A DNA stretch of 64,000 bases from Salinarimonas sp046292825. GTDB lineage: Bacteria > Pseudomonadota > Alphaproteobacteria > Rhizobiales > Beijerinckiaceae. Location of the stretch: NCBI RefSeq assembly GCF_046292825.1, contig NZ_JBKBQG010000001.1:248001-312000 (forward strand), read 5' to 3'. The translations under genes were made by a program, and so were the position numbers. The notes under the pieces were generated by a model. That model did no database searches. It worked only from the letters and a program-made list of their open reading frames with translations, and was not told the origin of the DNA. This document shows, piece after piece, positions 16,617 to 25,164 of this stretch (positions are counted from its first letter, which is position 1; every line of letters starts with the position of its first letter).

Positions 16617-18140
16617 TCATCTCTCCTCGATCAGGGCCGCGAAGGCGCGCTCGCGCTCGGCCGACGCCGCCGCCTCCCGCGCGCGCCGCTCGGCGATGCG
16701 CGTCGCGAGCCCGTCGCGCGCGTCGCGATAGGCGGCGAGCGCCTCGTCCATCGCGGCGGGAGCGGGGCCGCCGTAGCGGTCGCGCGTGGCGACGAAGTGC
16801 TCGGCCGAGACCGCCACCGCGAAATCGGCCGCCGTGAGCCCCGGCTCGCGTCCGATCGCCTCGCGGAAGGCGGCGGCGAACGGCGCGTGACCGTCCGCGA
16901 CGAGCGTCCCGCCCGCGGCGACGACCGCCCGCGCGGTCGCGGCGGCGATCTCGTGGGCCTGGCGGAAGGACAGGCCCTCGCGCCGCACGAGCGTGTCGGC
17001 GAGCTCGGTGATCGTGATGCAGGAGCGCGCGACGTTCTGCGCGACGCGGGCGGGGTCGATGCGCACCTGCGCGACGAGGGCGGCGAGGAGATCGAGCGCG
17101 CGCTCGGCCACCGCGAAGGCCTGGTAGCCCATCTCCTGCGTCTCGCCCTCGGAATCGTTCATGTCCGTGAAGGGCGTGTTGTGCATCACGTCGCGCATCG
17201 CCCGCGCCCGCCCGACCACCTGGCTCGCGAGGTGGCGCAGGTGCTCGATCGGCACGGGATTGCGCTTCTGCGGCATGATCGAGGAGACCTGCACGAGCGC
17301 GTTCGGCACGTAGAGCTGGCCCACCTCGAAGCTCGACCAGGTCTGGAAATCCTGGATCGGCCGGCCGAGATGCAGGAACAGGAGCTCGAGCGCGGAGAAG
17401 GTCGCCGTCTGGTAGTCGACCGCAGCGATGCAGGAATAGGAGTTCCGCAGCGGCGCCGAAAAGCCGAGTAGGGCGGCGACGCGGGCGCGGTCGATGGGGA
17501 ATCCCGAGGTCGTGATCGCCGCCGCCCCCATCGGGCACAGATCGACGATCGCGCGGGCCTCCTCGAGCCGGGCGACGTCGCGCAGCGCGACCTCGATCAT
17601 CGCGGCGAGATAATGCCCGAAGGTCGAGGGCTGGGCCGGCTGGCCGTGCGTGTAGGCGACGACGATCGTGTCCCGCTCGCGCGCGGCGGTCTCGATCAGA
17701 GCCGCGAGGAGCGCGTGGCTGCGCGCGAGGATCGCGTCGATGCGCTCCTTGAGCGCGAGCTTGAACAGCGTGTGGTCGATGTCGTTGCGCGAGCGCGCCG
17801 TGTGCAGCCGCCCGCCGAGATCGGGGCCGACGCGGTCCTTCAGGGCGCGCTCGACGAGGAAGAAGTAATCCTCCACCTCGCCCGTGTAGACGAGGCGCGC
17901 GGGGTCGATCTCGCGGGCGATCTCGGCGAGCGCGCGGGCGATCGCGGCGGCCTCGTTGCGCGTCAGGATGCCGGTCTCGGCGAGCATCACGCAATGGGCC
18001 GCGTCGATCGCGCGGAAGCCCGCGACATGGGAGGTGCGGGCGGCGTCGAAGAGCGGCGCGAGCACGGTGCGCGCATAGACCGGATCGGGGAAGACGCTCG
18101 TGTCCTGCGCCTGCGGGGAGGCGTTCGTCGGCGCGCTCAT
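16617..18140 (-). CDS. Argininosuccinate-lyase-superfamily C-N lyase, non-canonical
   Basis: The product (507 aa, longer than ArgH at about 460) is a fumarase/aspartase-fold lyase. HTARSRND (113-120) stands where ArgH has HTGRSRND, THGQPAQP (164-171) supplies the catalytic His region, and SSIMPQKRNPVPIEH (286-300) is the mobile catalytic loop. ArgH normally has MPQKKNPDVAEL there. The altered motifs and the position between sugar-transporter genes, with ATGA overlap to the permease, argue against a role in arginine synthesis. A fumarate-releasing cleavage of an N-succinyl-type compound, as in EDDS lyase, is a reasonable guess. The substrate is unknown. Confidence 0.85.
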   Translation of the reverse strand: MSAPTNASPQAQDTSVFPDPVYARTVLAPLFDAARTSHVAGFRAIDAAHCVMLAETGILTRNEAAAIARALAEIAREIDPARLVYTGEVEDYFFLVERALKDRVGPDLGGRLHTARSRNDIDHTLFKLALKERIDAILARSHALLAALIETAARERDTIVVAYTHGQPAQPSTFGHYLAAMIEVALRDVARLEEARAIVDLCPMGAAAITTSGFPIDRARVAALLGFSAPLRNSYSCIAAVDYQTATFSALELLFLHLGRPIQDFQTWSSFEVGQLYVPNALVQVSSIMPQKRNPVPIEHLRHLASQVVGRARAMRDVMHNTPFTDMNDSEGETQEMGYQAFAVAERALDLLAALVAQVRIDPARVAQNVARSCITITELADTLVRREGLSFRQAHEIAAATARAVVAAGGTLVADGHAPFAAAFREAIGREPGLTAADFAVAVSAEHFVATRDRYGGPAPAAMDEALAAYRDARDGLATRIAERRAREAAASAERERAFAALIEER

Positions 18141-18994
18141 CCCTTCAGCCCCGCGAGCATGACGCCGCGCACGATGTAGCGCTGGAGCGCGATGAACACG
18201 ATCAGCGTCGGGATGGTGGCGAGGGATGCCCCCGTCATGATCATCTCCCATTGGATCGACTGCTCGACCGCGAAGCTCGAGAGCCCGACGGGGAGCGTGT
18301 AGAGCTCGCGGCTCGTCACGGCGATCAGCGGCCAGAAGAACGCCGTCCAATTGCCGAGGAAGGTGAAGATCGCGAGCGCGGAGAGCGCGGGCGTCACGAG
18401 CGGCATCGCCACCCGCCACCAGATCTGGAACTCGTTGAGCCCGTCGATGCGCGCCGCCTCGAGGAAGTCGTCCGGCACGCCCTCGAAGAACTGCTTCATC
18501 AGGAAGGTGCCGAAGGCCGTCATCATGCCGGGGAACATGATGCCCCAATAGGTGTCGAGCCAACCGAGCTGGCTCGCCATCAGGTACCAGGGAATGACGA
18601 GCATCTCGGTGGGGATCATCAGGGTCGACAGGATCGCGATGAAGACGATCGACCGGCCGCGGAAGCGGAACTTCGCGAGCGTGTAGCCGACGAGGCTGTC
18701 GAAGAACAGCGTCGACAGGGTCACCGCGATCGCGACGAGGGTCGAGTTCAGGAACCAGCGAAGGAAGCGCCCGTCCGAGAGCACCTGGACGTAGTTCGCG
18801 AGCGTCGGCGCGGCCGGCACGAGCCTCAAATCGTAGACCTGGCCCGCCGTCTTCAGCGAGGTCGAGAACATGAACAGGAGCGGGGTCACCATGATCACGC
18901 CCCCGATGAACAGGAGCGTCCAGGCGACGATGCGCCCCGGACGCAGCGGCTTCTTGCCGGCGGGGGCGGCGAGGGTGGAAGCGGGGGCGCTCAT
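18137..18994 (-). CDS. Carbohydrate ABC permease (MalG/UgpE type)
   Basis: This 285-residue inner-membrane permease has about six helices. The first is WTLLFIGGVIMVTPLLFMFS, followed by the ABSCAN/MalG cytoplasmic loop EAARIDGLNEFQIWWRVAMP that docks on the ATPase. It ends RYIVRGVMLAGLKG, typical of the family. The ATG at 18994 overlaps the stop of the first permease gene, and its own stop overlaps the lyase gene; both are ATGA junctions, implying translational coupling. Confidence 0.95.
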   Translation of the reverse strand: MSAPASTLAAPAGKKPLRPGRIVAWTLLFIGGVIMVTPLLFMFSTSLKTAGQVYDLRLVPAAPTLANYVQVLSDGRFLRWFLNSTLVAIAVTLSTLFFDSLVGYTLAKFRFRGRSIVFIAILSTLMIPTEMLVIPWYLMASQLGWLDTYWGIMFPGMMTAFGTFLMKQFFEGVPDDFLEAARIDGLNEFQIWWRVAMPLVTPALSALAIFTFLGNWTAFFWPLIAVTSRELYTLPVGLSSFAVEQSIQWEMIMTGASLATIPTLIVFIALQRYIVRGVMLAGLKG

Positions 18995-19956
18995 GTCCTC
19001 TCCCTCAGGATCCAGAGCTGCAGGAGCGAGACCACGAGCAGGATCGTGAACAACACGACCGTCTGCGCGGCGGCGTAGCCCATCTCGTAGGAGGAGAAGG
19101 CGCTCTGATAGATCGACAGCACGAGCGGCTTCGTCGAGCCGAGCGGGCCGCCCGGATCGTTGGTCGTCATGTTGTAGACCTGGTCGAAGATCCGCAGGAA
19201 GCCGATCGAGGAGAGCACCACGAGGAACACCGTGGTGGGCTTCAGGAGCGGCAGCGTGATCTTGCGCAGGATGGCGAATTCGCCGAGCCCGTCGATGCGC
19301 GCGGCCTCGTAATAGGTGGCCGGGATCGCCCGCAGGCCGGCCATGAAGATGATCACCTGGAAGCCGAGCCCCGCCCAGATCGCGGTGACGAGGATCGACG
19401 GCAGCGCCTGCTCGGTCGAGCGCAGGAAGGGCTGGGCGGGCAGGCCGACGCTCGCGAGGAAGCCGTTGATCACGCCGATCGGCGGCGGCTGATAGAACCA
19501 GCGCCACACCCAGGCCATGGCCGCCGCCGTCGTCAGGAAGGGCAGGAAGTAGAGCGCCCGGATGAAGCCGTGCATGAAGCGCACGCGGTCGAGGTAGAAG
19601 GCGATCGCGAAGGCGATCAGGATGCTCGTCGGCGTGCCGATGAGCAGATAGGCGAAGGTGTTGACGAAGACCTGCCAGAAGTGCGGGTCGGCGACGAGCC
19701 GCTCGTAATTGGCGAGCCCGACGAAGCGGGCCGGCCGCAGGAGGTTCCAGTCCGTCAGGGAGAGCCAGAACGCGTCGAGTGTCGGGTAGAAGCGGATGCC
19801 CGCATAGAACAGGATCGGCACCGCGAGGAAGCCCCAGGCCCAGACGACCTGCTTCTGCCCCATCGTCAACCGGTGCCAGCCCCAGCCGCGCGGCGCGTCC
19901 GATGCGGAGGAGGGCACCGGAACCGTCGCGTCGCCCTTCGACGCTCGCATGCTCAT
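18991..19956 (-). CDS. Carbohydrate ABC permease (MalF/UgpA type)
   Basis: This 321-residue permease forms the heteromeric channel with the next gene product. After an N-terminal tail it has LAVPILFYAGIRFYPTLDAF as the first helix, and later the EAA loop EAARIDGLGEFAILRKITLP. It ends WILRERT, like many UgpA-type subunits. The ATG at 19956 has a strong GGGGGAGGG ribosome site. It follows the binding-protein gene by 32 bases and overlaps the MalG-type gene by four. Confidence 0.95.
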   Translation of the reverse strand: MSMRASKGDATVPVPSSASDAPRGWGWHRLTMGQKQVVWAWGFLAVPILFYAGIRFYPTLDAFWLSLTDWNLLRPARFVGLANYERLVADPHFWQVFVNTFAYLLIGTPTSILIAFAIAFYLDRVRFMHGFIRALYFLPFLTTAAAMAWVWRWFYQPPPIGVINGFLASVGLPAQPFLRSTEQALPSILVTAIWAGLGFQVIIFMAGLRAIPATYYEAARIDGLGEFAILRKITLPLLKPTTVFLVVLSSIGFLRIFDQVYNMTTNDPGGPLGSTKPLVLSIYQSAFSSYEMGYAAAQTVVLFTILLVVSLLQLWILRERT

Positions 19957-19988
19957 GGCGGCCCTCCCCCTGTCGCGTCGCGAAACGC

Positions 19989-21239
19989 TTACCGGCGCGC
20001 GTCGATGATCGCCTGCTCCCGCTGCGCCGCCTCGGCGAGCGCGTCGGCGGGGGATTGCCCCTGCAGGAGGACGCGGTTCGTCGCGTCGATGATCAGCTGC
20101 CGCTGCGCCGCCTCGTCCACGAAGAGCGTCGTGTGGGCGTATTCGAGGCCGCGCAGGAAGGGCGCGTAGATCGGGTCGGCGAGGTTCTCCTCGGTCAGCG
20201 CGACCTCGCGGCGGGCGGGCAGCTCGCCCACCGTCTCGAGCCAGACGTCCATCGCCTCGGGCGAGGTGATGTAGGCGAGGAACTTCTCCGCCGCCTCGAG
20301 CCGCTCGCCCTGCGCGCGCGCGCCGATGCCGTTGGCGAAATAGCTCGAATAGTTCGAGCGCGTGCCGTCCGGGCCGGCGGGCAGCTCGGCCACGCCCCAT
20401 TCGAAACTCTCGATCGAGCGGAAGGCGCCGAGCCGGAAGGTGCCGTCGATCGTCATCGCGGCGAGCCCGGCGCGGAAGGCGGCCTGGCCCTCGTCCATGA
20501 AGCCCGCGGCGCCGACGCCGCGCTCGAGCTGGAGGCCGGTATACCAGGCGAAAGCGGCGCGACCCTCCTCGCTGTCGTAGGTGACGGTGCGGTAATCGTC
20601 GGTATAGGGCTCCCCGCCGAACTGGCGCACGAGCACCTCGCGCCACCAATGGTGATCCTGCCCGGCCATGTCGAGGGTGGTGCCGGCCGAGATCATGTTG
20701 CCGGCGCCGTCGCGCTTCGTGGTCGCCTCGGCGGCGGCGATCCACTCGTCGAGGGTCTGCGGCGGGCTGTCGGGGTCGAGGCCGGCCTCGGTGAAGAGGT
20801 TCTTGTTGTAGAACAGAGCCAGCGAGCGCACGGCGGTCGGCAGGCCGTAATACTCGTCCTCGCGCTTCATCGCGGACACGATCGGGAAAAACGCGCCCTC
20901 GATCTCCTCGTGCGGGAACGCCTCCCGGGAGAGCGGCTGCAGGATGCCCCCATCGACGAAGTTGTCCGTCCAGCCGTAGAACAGCTGCACGACGTCCGGC
21001 CCGCGGCCGGCGGCGTGGGCCGCGACGACGCGGGTCTGGTAATCCGCATAGGGGAAGGTCACGTGCCGGACGGTGATGCCCGGATTCTCGGCCTGGAAGC
21101 GCTCGATGAGCTGGTCCATCGCGCGGACGCGGGAATCGAACACGTATTGCCAGTACTCGATCTCGACCGCCTGGGCCGAGCTCGCGGCGAACAGGCCGAC
21201 GCCGGCCAGGAGGCCGGCCTTCAACAAGGTGGTGCGCAT
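19989..21239 (-). CDS. Periplasmic sugar-type substrate-binding protein
   Basis: This 416-residue family 1 extracellular solute-binding protein has a Sec signal peptide (MRTTLLKAGLLAGVGLFAAS, cut after AQA) and a mature start VEIEYWQYVFDSRVRAMDQL. Family-typical features include RGPDVVQLFYGW, GLPTAVRSLALFYNKNLF and AGPDG near the hinge. It delivers the ligand to the permease pair. The start at 21239 was chosen for the signal peptide; upstream codons in frame are not credible. It is first in the minus-strand operon and diverges from the ROK gene across about 190 bases. Confidence 0.94.
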   Translation of the reverse strand: MRTTLLKAGLLAGVGLFAASSAQAVEIEYWQYVFDSRVRAMDQLIERFQAENPGITVRHVTFPYADYQTRVVAAHAAGRGPDVVQLFYGWTDNFVDGGILQPLSREAFPHEEIEGAFFPIVSAMKREDEYYGLPTAVRSLALFYNKNLFTEAGLDPDSPPQTLDEWIAAAEATTKRDGAGNMISAGTTLDMAGQDHHWWREVLVRQFGGEPYTDDYRTVTYDSEEGRAAFAWYTGLQLERGVGAAGFMDEGQAAFRAGLAAMTIDGTFRLGAFRSIESFEWGVAELPAGPDGTRSNYSSYFANGIGARAQGERLEAAEKFLAYITSPEAMDVWLETVGELPARREVALTEENLADPIYAPFLRGLEYAHTTLFVDEAAQRQLIIDATNRVLLQGQSPADALAEAAQREQAIIDARR

Positions 21240-21364
21240 CCTCTTCCTCCGCCTTTGCCGATCGCGGCCGCTGCGGCCGATCGGGGCTTCCCGTCCGTGA
21301 TCGAGCGCTCGTCCGGGCTCGTTCGCGACAGAGGATCGCCGCGGGAGAAGCGGCCTGTCAATAA

Positions 21365-21384
21365 AATAATCCACTTGAATTATT
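21365..21384. promoter_or_regulatory. Dyad operator candidate between SBP and ROK genes
   Basis: AATAAT, 8 bases, then ATTATT form an AT-rich inverted repeat in the otherwise very GC-rich divergent intergenic region. It lies 44 bases before the ROK start and about 125 before the SBP start. It is the obvious place for ROK binding and joint control of both arms. Confidence 0.55.
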
Positions 21385-21427
21385 CCGGCGCGATCGGGAT
21401 AGTCGCAAGGACGAAAGGTGCGGGTCG

Positions 21428-22723
21428 ATGAGCCTCGAAGGCGCAGCTGGGAACGGGCACCGCGTCGCGATCGGGAGCAATCCCGAACGCAATCGCAGCC
21501 ACAATCGCCGCGTCGTGCTGGACGTCGTCCGCCTGCACGGCCCGATCGGCCGCATGCGCATGGCCGAGCTCGCGCAGCTGACCCCGCAGGCGGTCGCCAA
21601 CATCGTCGACGAACTCGTGGCCGAGCGGCTCCTCGTTGAGGTCGGCCGCCTGCGCCGCGGGCGCGGCCAGCCGCCGATCCAGTTCGCGGTCAATCCCGAC
21701 GGGCCGGTGACGATCGGCGTCGAGATCGCGGCGGACCACCTCGTCACCGTCGCCCTCGACCTCGCCGGCGGCCTGCGCGGGCAGCGCATCACGCCGCTCG
21801 CCGCCACGAACCCGGCGATCGTCGTGCCGAAGGTCGCCGCCGAGATCGCCGGAATGGAGGCCGCGCTCGCCCGCGCGGAGCGCGCGGGTGCCGGCGACCG
21901 CGTCGGCGAGGTCGAGATCCTCGGCGTGGGCGTCGTCATGCCGGGTCCGTTCGGCATCGAGGGCATGACCTCGGTGGGGCCGACGACGCTCGCGGGCTGG
22001 GACGGTGCGGAGCCCGCCGCGGAGATCGGCGCCGTCGTGGGCCACGCCGTCGTCGTCGAGAACGACGCCACCGCCGCCGCGATCGGCGAGCGCCTGTTCG
22101 GCGCGGGCCGCAACCTGCAGACCTTCTGCCTCCTCTATTTCGGCGCCGGCCTCGGGCTCGGCCTGATCGCCGACGGGCGGCCCTATCGCGGCGCCTTCGG
22201 CAATGCGGGCGAGATCGGCCATGCGGTCGTCGCGCCGGGCGGGCGCGCCTGCCAATGCGGCCAACGCGGCTGCCTCGAGCAATACGCCTCGGTCCACGCT
22301 CTGCGCGAGCGCCTCGCCGAGCGCTCCGTCGCGGCCCCCGACGCGGCGGCGCTCGCGCGCCTGCTCGAGACGGGCGACCCGATCCTCGCCGCCTGGATCG
22401 CCGAGGCCGCCGCCCATCTCGCGCCGATGATCGCGACCCTCGAGAACATCCTCGATCCCGAGACGATCGTCTTCGGCGGTGTGCTGCCGGACGCGCTGAC
22501 CGATGCCCTCGTCGCCGCGCTCGAGCCGCTGCCGGTCTCCGTCGCGAGCCGGCGCGAGCGGGCGCTGCCGCGGGTGGTGCGCGGCCAGACCGGCCAGCTC
22601 ACCGCCGCGCTCGGCGCCGCCTCGCTCCCCGTCTTCGACACGCTGACGCCCAAGCTCGACACCGTCCGGGCCGCTGCCGCCTCGCCCGCGACGCGACAAG
22701 AAGAAGGCCGCCCCCGCCGATGA
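21428..22723 (+). CDS. ROK-family transcriptional regulator
   Basis: This 431-residue NagC/Mlc-type repressor has an N-terminal winged helix (about 25-75; MRMAELAQLTPQAVANIVDE) for DNA binding. A sugar-kinase-like ROK domain has GNAGEIGH (about 258) and the structural zinc site CQCGQRGCLEQY (about 275). Proteins of this kind release DNA when the pathway sugar or sugar phosphate binds. It diverges from the uptake operon and overlaps the deacetylase gene by ATGA, so it very likely controls this locus, sensing its imported or phosphorylated substrate. Confidence 0.93.
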   Translation: MSLEGAAGNGHRVAIGSNPERNRSHNRRVVLDVVRLHGPIGRMRMAELAQLTPQAVANIVDELVAERLLVEVGRLRRGRGQPPIQFAVNPDGPVTIGVEIAADHLVTVALDLAGGLRGQRITPLAATNPAIVVPKVAAEIAGMEAALARAERAGAGDRVGEVEILGVGVVMPGPFGIEGMTSVGPTTLAGWDGAEPAAEIGAVVGHAVVVENDATAAAIGERLFGAGRNLQTFCLLYFGAGLGLGLIADGRPYRGAFGNAGEIGHAVVAPGGRACQCGQRGCLEQYASVHALRERLAERSVAAPDAAALARLLETGDPILAAWIAEAAAHLAPMIATLENILDPETIVFGGVLPDALTDALVAALEPLPVSVASRRERALPRVVRGQTGQLTAALGAASLPVFDTLTPKLDTVRAAAASPATRQEEGRPRR

Positions 22724-25161
22724 CCGCCTCCCCCCTCGCTCCCCCCGCCGAGACGAATGCCCGCGAGCGCCTGGCGCGCGAGCGTGCCGACCCCGCGATC
22801 CTGCGCCTCCACCGCGCCCTCTCGCGGCTCGGCGGCGTCGCCTCCTTCATGAATACCGGCGCCCATCCCGACGACGAGCATTCCGGCCTCCTCGCATTCC
22901 TGCGCTTCGGCATGGGCGTTCGCATCGCGATCGCCTGCTCGACCCGCGGCGAGGGCGGGCAGAACGCGCTCGGGCCGGAGCGCGGCGGCGCGCTCGGCCT
23001 CCTGCGCACGCGGGAGATGGAGGAGGCCGCCCGCGAGCTCGACGCGGACGTCGTCTGGCTCGGCCACGGCCCCGAGGACCCCGTCCACGATTTCGGCTTC
23101 TCGAAGAACGGCGAGGACACGCTCGCGCGCTGGGGCGAGGCGCGGATCGTCGAGCGGCTGGTGCGCGCCTATCGTCTGTGGCGCCCGGACATCGTCCTGC
23201 CGACCTTCCTCGACGTCCCCGGCCAGCACGGCCACCATCGCGCCATGACCCGTGCGGCGCTCGCCGCGATCCCGCTCGCGGCCGATCCGCGCGCGCATCC
23301 CGAGCATGCGCGCGAGGGGCTCGCCCCCTGGCGCGTCGCCAAGGCCTATCTCCCCGCCTGGTCGGGGGGCGGCGACACCTACGACGACGAGACGCCCCCG
23401 CCGACGGAGACGCTCGCGATCGTCGTCCCCGGCCGCGAGCCGATCCGCGGGGCGGAATACGATCGCATCGGCGAATATTCGCGCCGCTTCCACGCGAGCC
23501 AGGGCATGGGCGTCTGGCGCAGCGGCGGACGCCGCCGCTTCGGCCTGCATCGCGTCGACACGGGCGAGGGTCGGGGGGAGCCCGCGCCCGAGACGAGCCT
23601 CCTCGACGGCCTCCCCGCCACCCTGCGCGACCTCGCCCGCGAGGCCGACGGCGACCCGACCGCGCACGCGCTCGCCTGCGCGCAGGACGCGATCGAGGCC
23701 GCGATCGCCGCGCTCGCCGATCGCCCCCGCTGCCTCGACGCCCTCGCGGCCGCCGCCCAGGCGTTGGCGCGCGCCGAGCGCACGGCCGACGACGGCTTTC
23801 GCGCCCGCCACGGCCACCGCCTCGCACGCAGCGCCCGCGCGCTGGATGCCGCCCTCGTCGAGGCGAGCGGGCTCTGCGCGATGGCCGCCGCCGAGCCGCC
23901 CCGCCTCGCGCCGGGCCGATCCGGCACGCTCGTCGTTCGCGTCGAGGAGAAGGGTGCTGCCGACGAGATCGCGCTCGAGGTCGTCGCGCCCGCCGGGGTG
24001 ACGCTCGGGCCGGCCGATGACGATGCGGAGGCGCTCGTCTTCCGCACCGGTCTCGCGGCCGCCGCGGACGCCGCGCCGACCCCGCTCTTCGCGGCAGGGT
24101 GGGACGCGCTCGGCGGCGACGGGCCGCTCGTGCCGATCCTGCGCGCGCGCATCGCCGGCTGCCGCGTGCGGGTGCCGCTCGCGCTCGACGAGCCCTTCGC
24201 GGTCGCGCCCGAGGGGAGCACCGAATTCTCTCCCGAGGCGATCCTCGCGCCGCTCGCCGATCCGCGCCGGGCGTGGACGATCGCTTGCGCCGGACCGCCG
24301 ATCACGCTCGACGCCCCCGCCGGCTTTCGCGTCGAGGCCGAGGCGGACGGGCGTCTGACGCTCGCCGCGGATCCCGATCTCGCCCCGGGGCTCCACCGCT
24401 TTCCCGCGCGCGGACCCGACGGCCCGGCCTACCGCCAGATCGCGATCCGCTACCCCCATATCGGCGCCGCGATCTTCCGCGAGCCGGCCGTGCTGCGCCT
24501 CCTCGCCCTCGATCTCGCCGTGCCCGCGGGCGCGCGGATCGGCTATGTCGGCGGCGGGGCCGATCGGGTCGGGCTCTGGCTCGAGCGGATGGGGCTTCCG
24601 GTCGAGAGCCTCTCGGCCGCCGATCTGGCGGGGGACCTGTCGCGGTTCACGACGATCGTCGTCGGCATCTTCGCCTTCGGGCTACGGCCCGACCTCGCGG
24701 CCGCGCGCGCGCGCCTGCACGCCTTCGTCGCGCAGGGCGGACATCTCCTCACCCTCTATCACCGCCCGAGCGACGGCTGGGATGCGCGCGCGACGCCACC
24801 GCGCCGTCTCGAGATCGGCACGCCCTCCCTGCGCTGGCGGGTGACGGATCCCGGCGCGCCCGTGCGCGTGCTCGCGCCCGACCACCCGCTTCTCGCCGGC
24901 CCCAATCGCATCGGACCCGCCGATTGGGAGGGCTGGGACAAGGAGCGCGGCCTCTATTTCGCCGCCCGCTGGGACGAGGCCTACGCGCCGCTCCTCGCCA
25001 TGAGCGATCCCGGCGAGGCGCCGCTCGAGGGCGCGCTCGTCTCGGCGCGGATCGGCCGCGGGCGGCACACCCATACGAGCCTCGTCCTGCACCACCAGCT
25101 CGATCGGCTCGTCCCGGGCGCGTTCCGCCTGATGGCCAATCTCGTGCAGCCGGCGTCCTGA
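22720..25161 (+). CDS. Large PIG-L-type deacetylase with extra C-terminal domains
   Basis: The first ~300 of 814 residues are a PIG-L/LmbE zinc deacetylase domain, with AHPDDEH (48-54) and a later GQHGHHRAM (about 168-176) as metal ligands. A long middle part of beta-sandwich character follows (LAPGRSGTLVVRVEEKG). The C-terminal third resembles a glutamine-amidotransferase/ThuA-like flavodoxin fold (GARIGYVGGGADRVGLWLER, FVAQGGHLLTLYHRP). There is no signal peptide, so it acts in the cytoplasm. Family members remove acetyl or acyl groups from amino sugars. It overlaps the ROK gene by four bases, suggesting that the imported ligand carries an N-acyl sugar group. The C-terminal fold assignment is tentative. 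Confidence 0.85.
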   Translation: MTASPLAPPAETNARERLARERADPAILRLHRALSRLGGVASFMNTGAHPDDEHSGLLAFLRFGMGVRIAIACSTRGEGGQNALGPERGGALGLLRTREMEEAARELDADVVWLGHGPEDPVHDFGFSKNGEDTLARWGEARIVERLVRAYRLWRPDIVLPTFLDVPGQHGHHRAMTRAALAAIPLAADPRAHPEHAREGLAPWRVAKAYLPAWSGGGDTYDDETPPPTETLAIVVPGREPIRGAEYDRIGEYSRRFHASQGMGVWRSGGRRRFGLHRVDTGEGRGEPAPETSLLDGLPATLRDLAREADGDPTAHALACAQDAIEAAIAALADRPRCLDALAAAAQALARAERTADDGFRARHGHRLARSARALDAALVEASGLCAMAAAEPPRLAPGRSGTLVVRVEEKGAADEIALEVVAPAGVTLGPADDDAEALVFRTGLAAAADAAPTPLFAAGWDALGGDGPLVPILRARIAGCRVRVPLALDEPFAVAPEGSTEFSPEAILAPLADPRRAWTIACAGPPITLDAPAGFRVEAEADGRLTLAADPDLAPGLHRFPARGPDGPAYRQIAIRYPHIGAAIFREPAVLRLLALDLAVPAGARIGYVGGGADRVGLWLERMGLPVESLSAADLAGDLSRFTTIVVGIFAFGLRPDLAAARARLHAFVAQGGHLLTLYHRPSDGWDARATPPRRLEIGTPSLRWRVTDPGAPVRVLAPDHPLLAGPNRIGPADWEGWDKERGLYFAARWDEAYAPLLAMSDPGEAPLEGALVSARIGRGRHTHTSLVLHHQLDRLVPGAFRLMANLVQPAS

Positions 25162-25164
25162 GCC

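Noticed and set aside
22183..24459. A 758-codon minus-strand frame opposite the ROK and PIG-L genes
   Set aside because: The plus strand carries intact ROK and PIG-L motifs, and the minus product is low-complexity.
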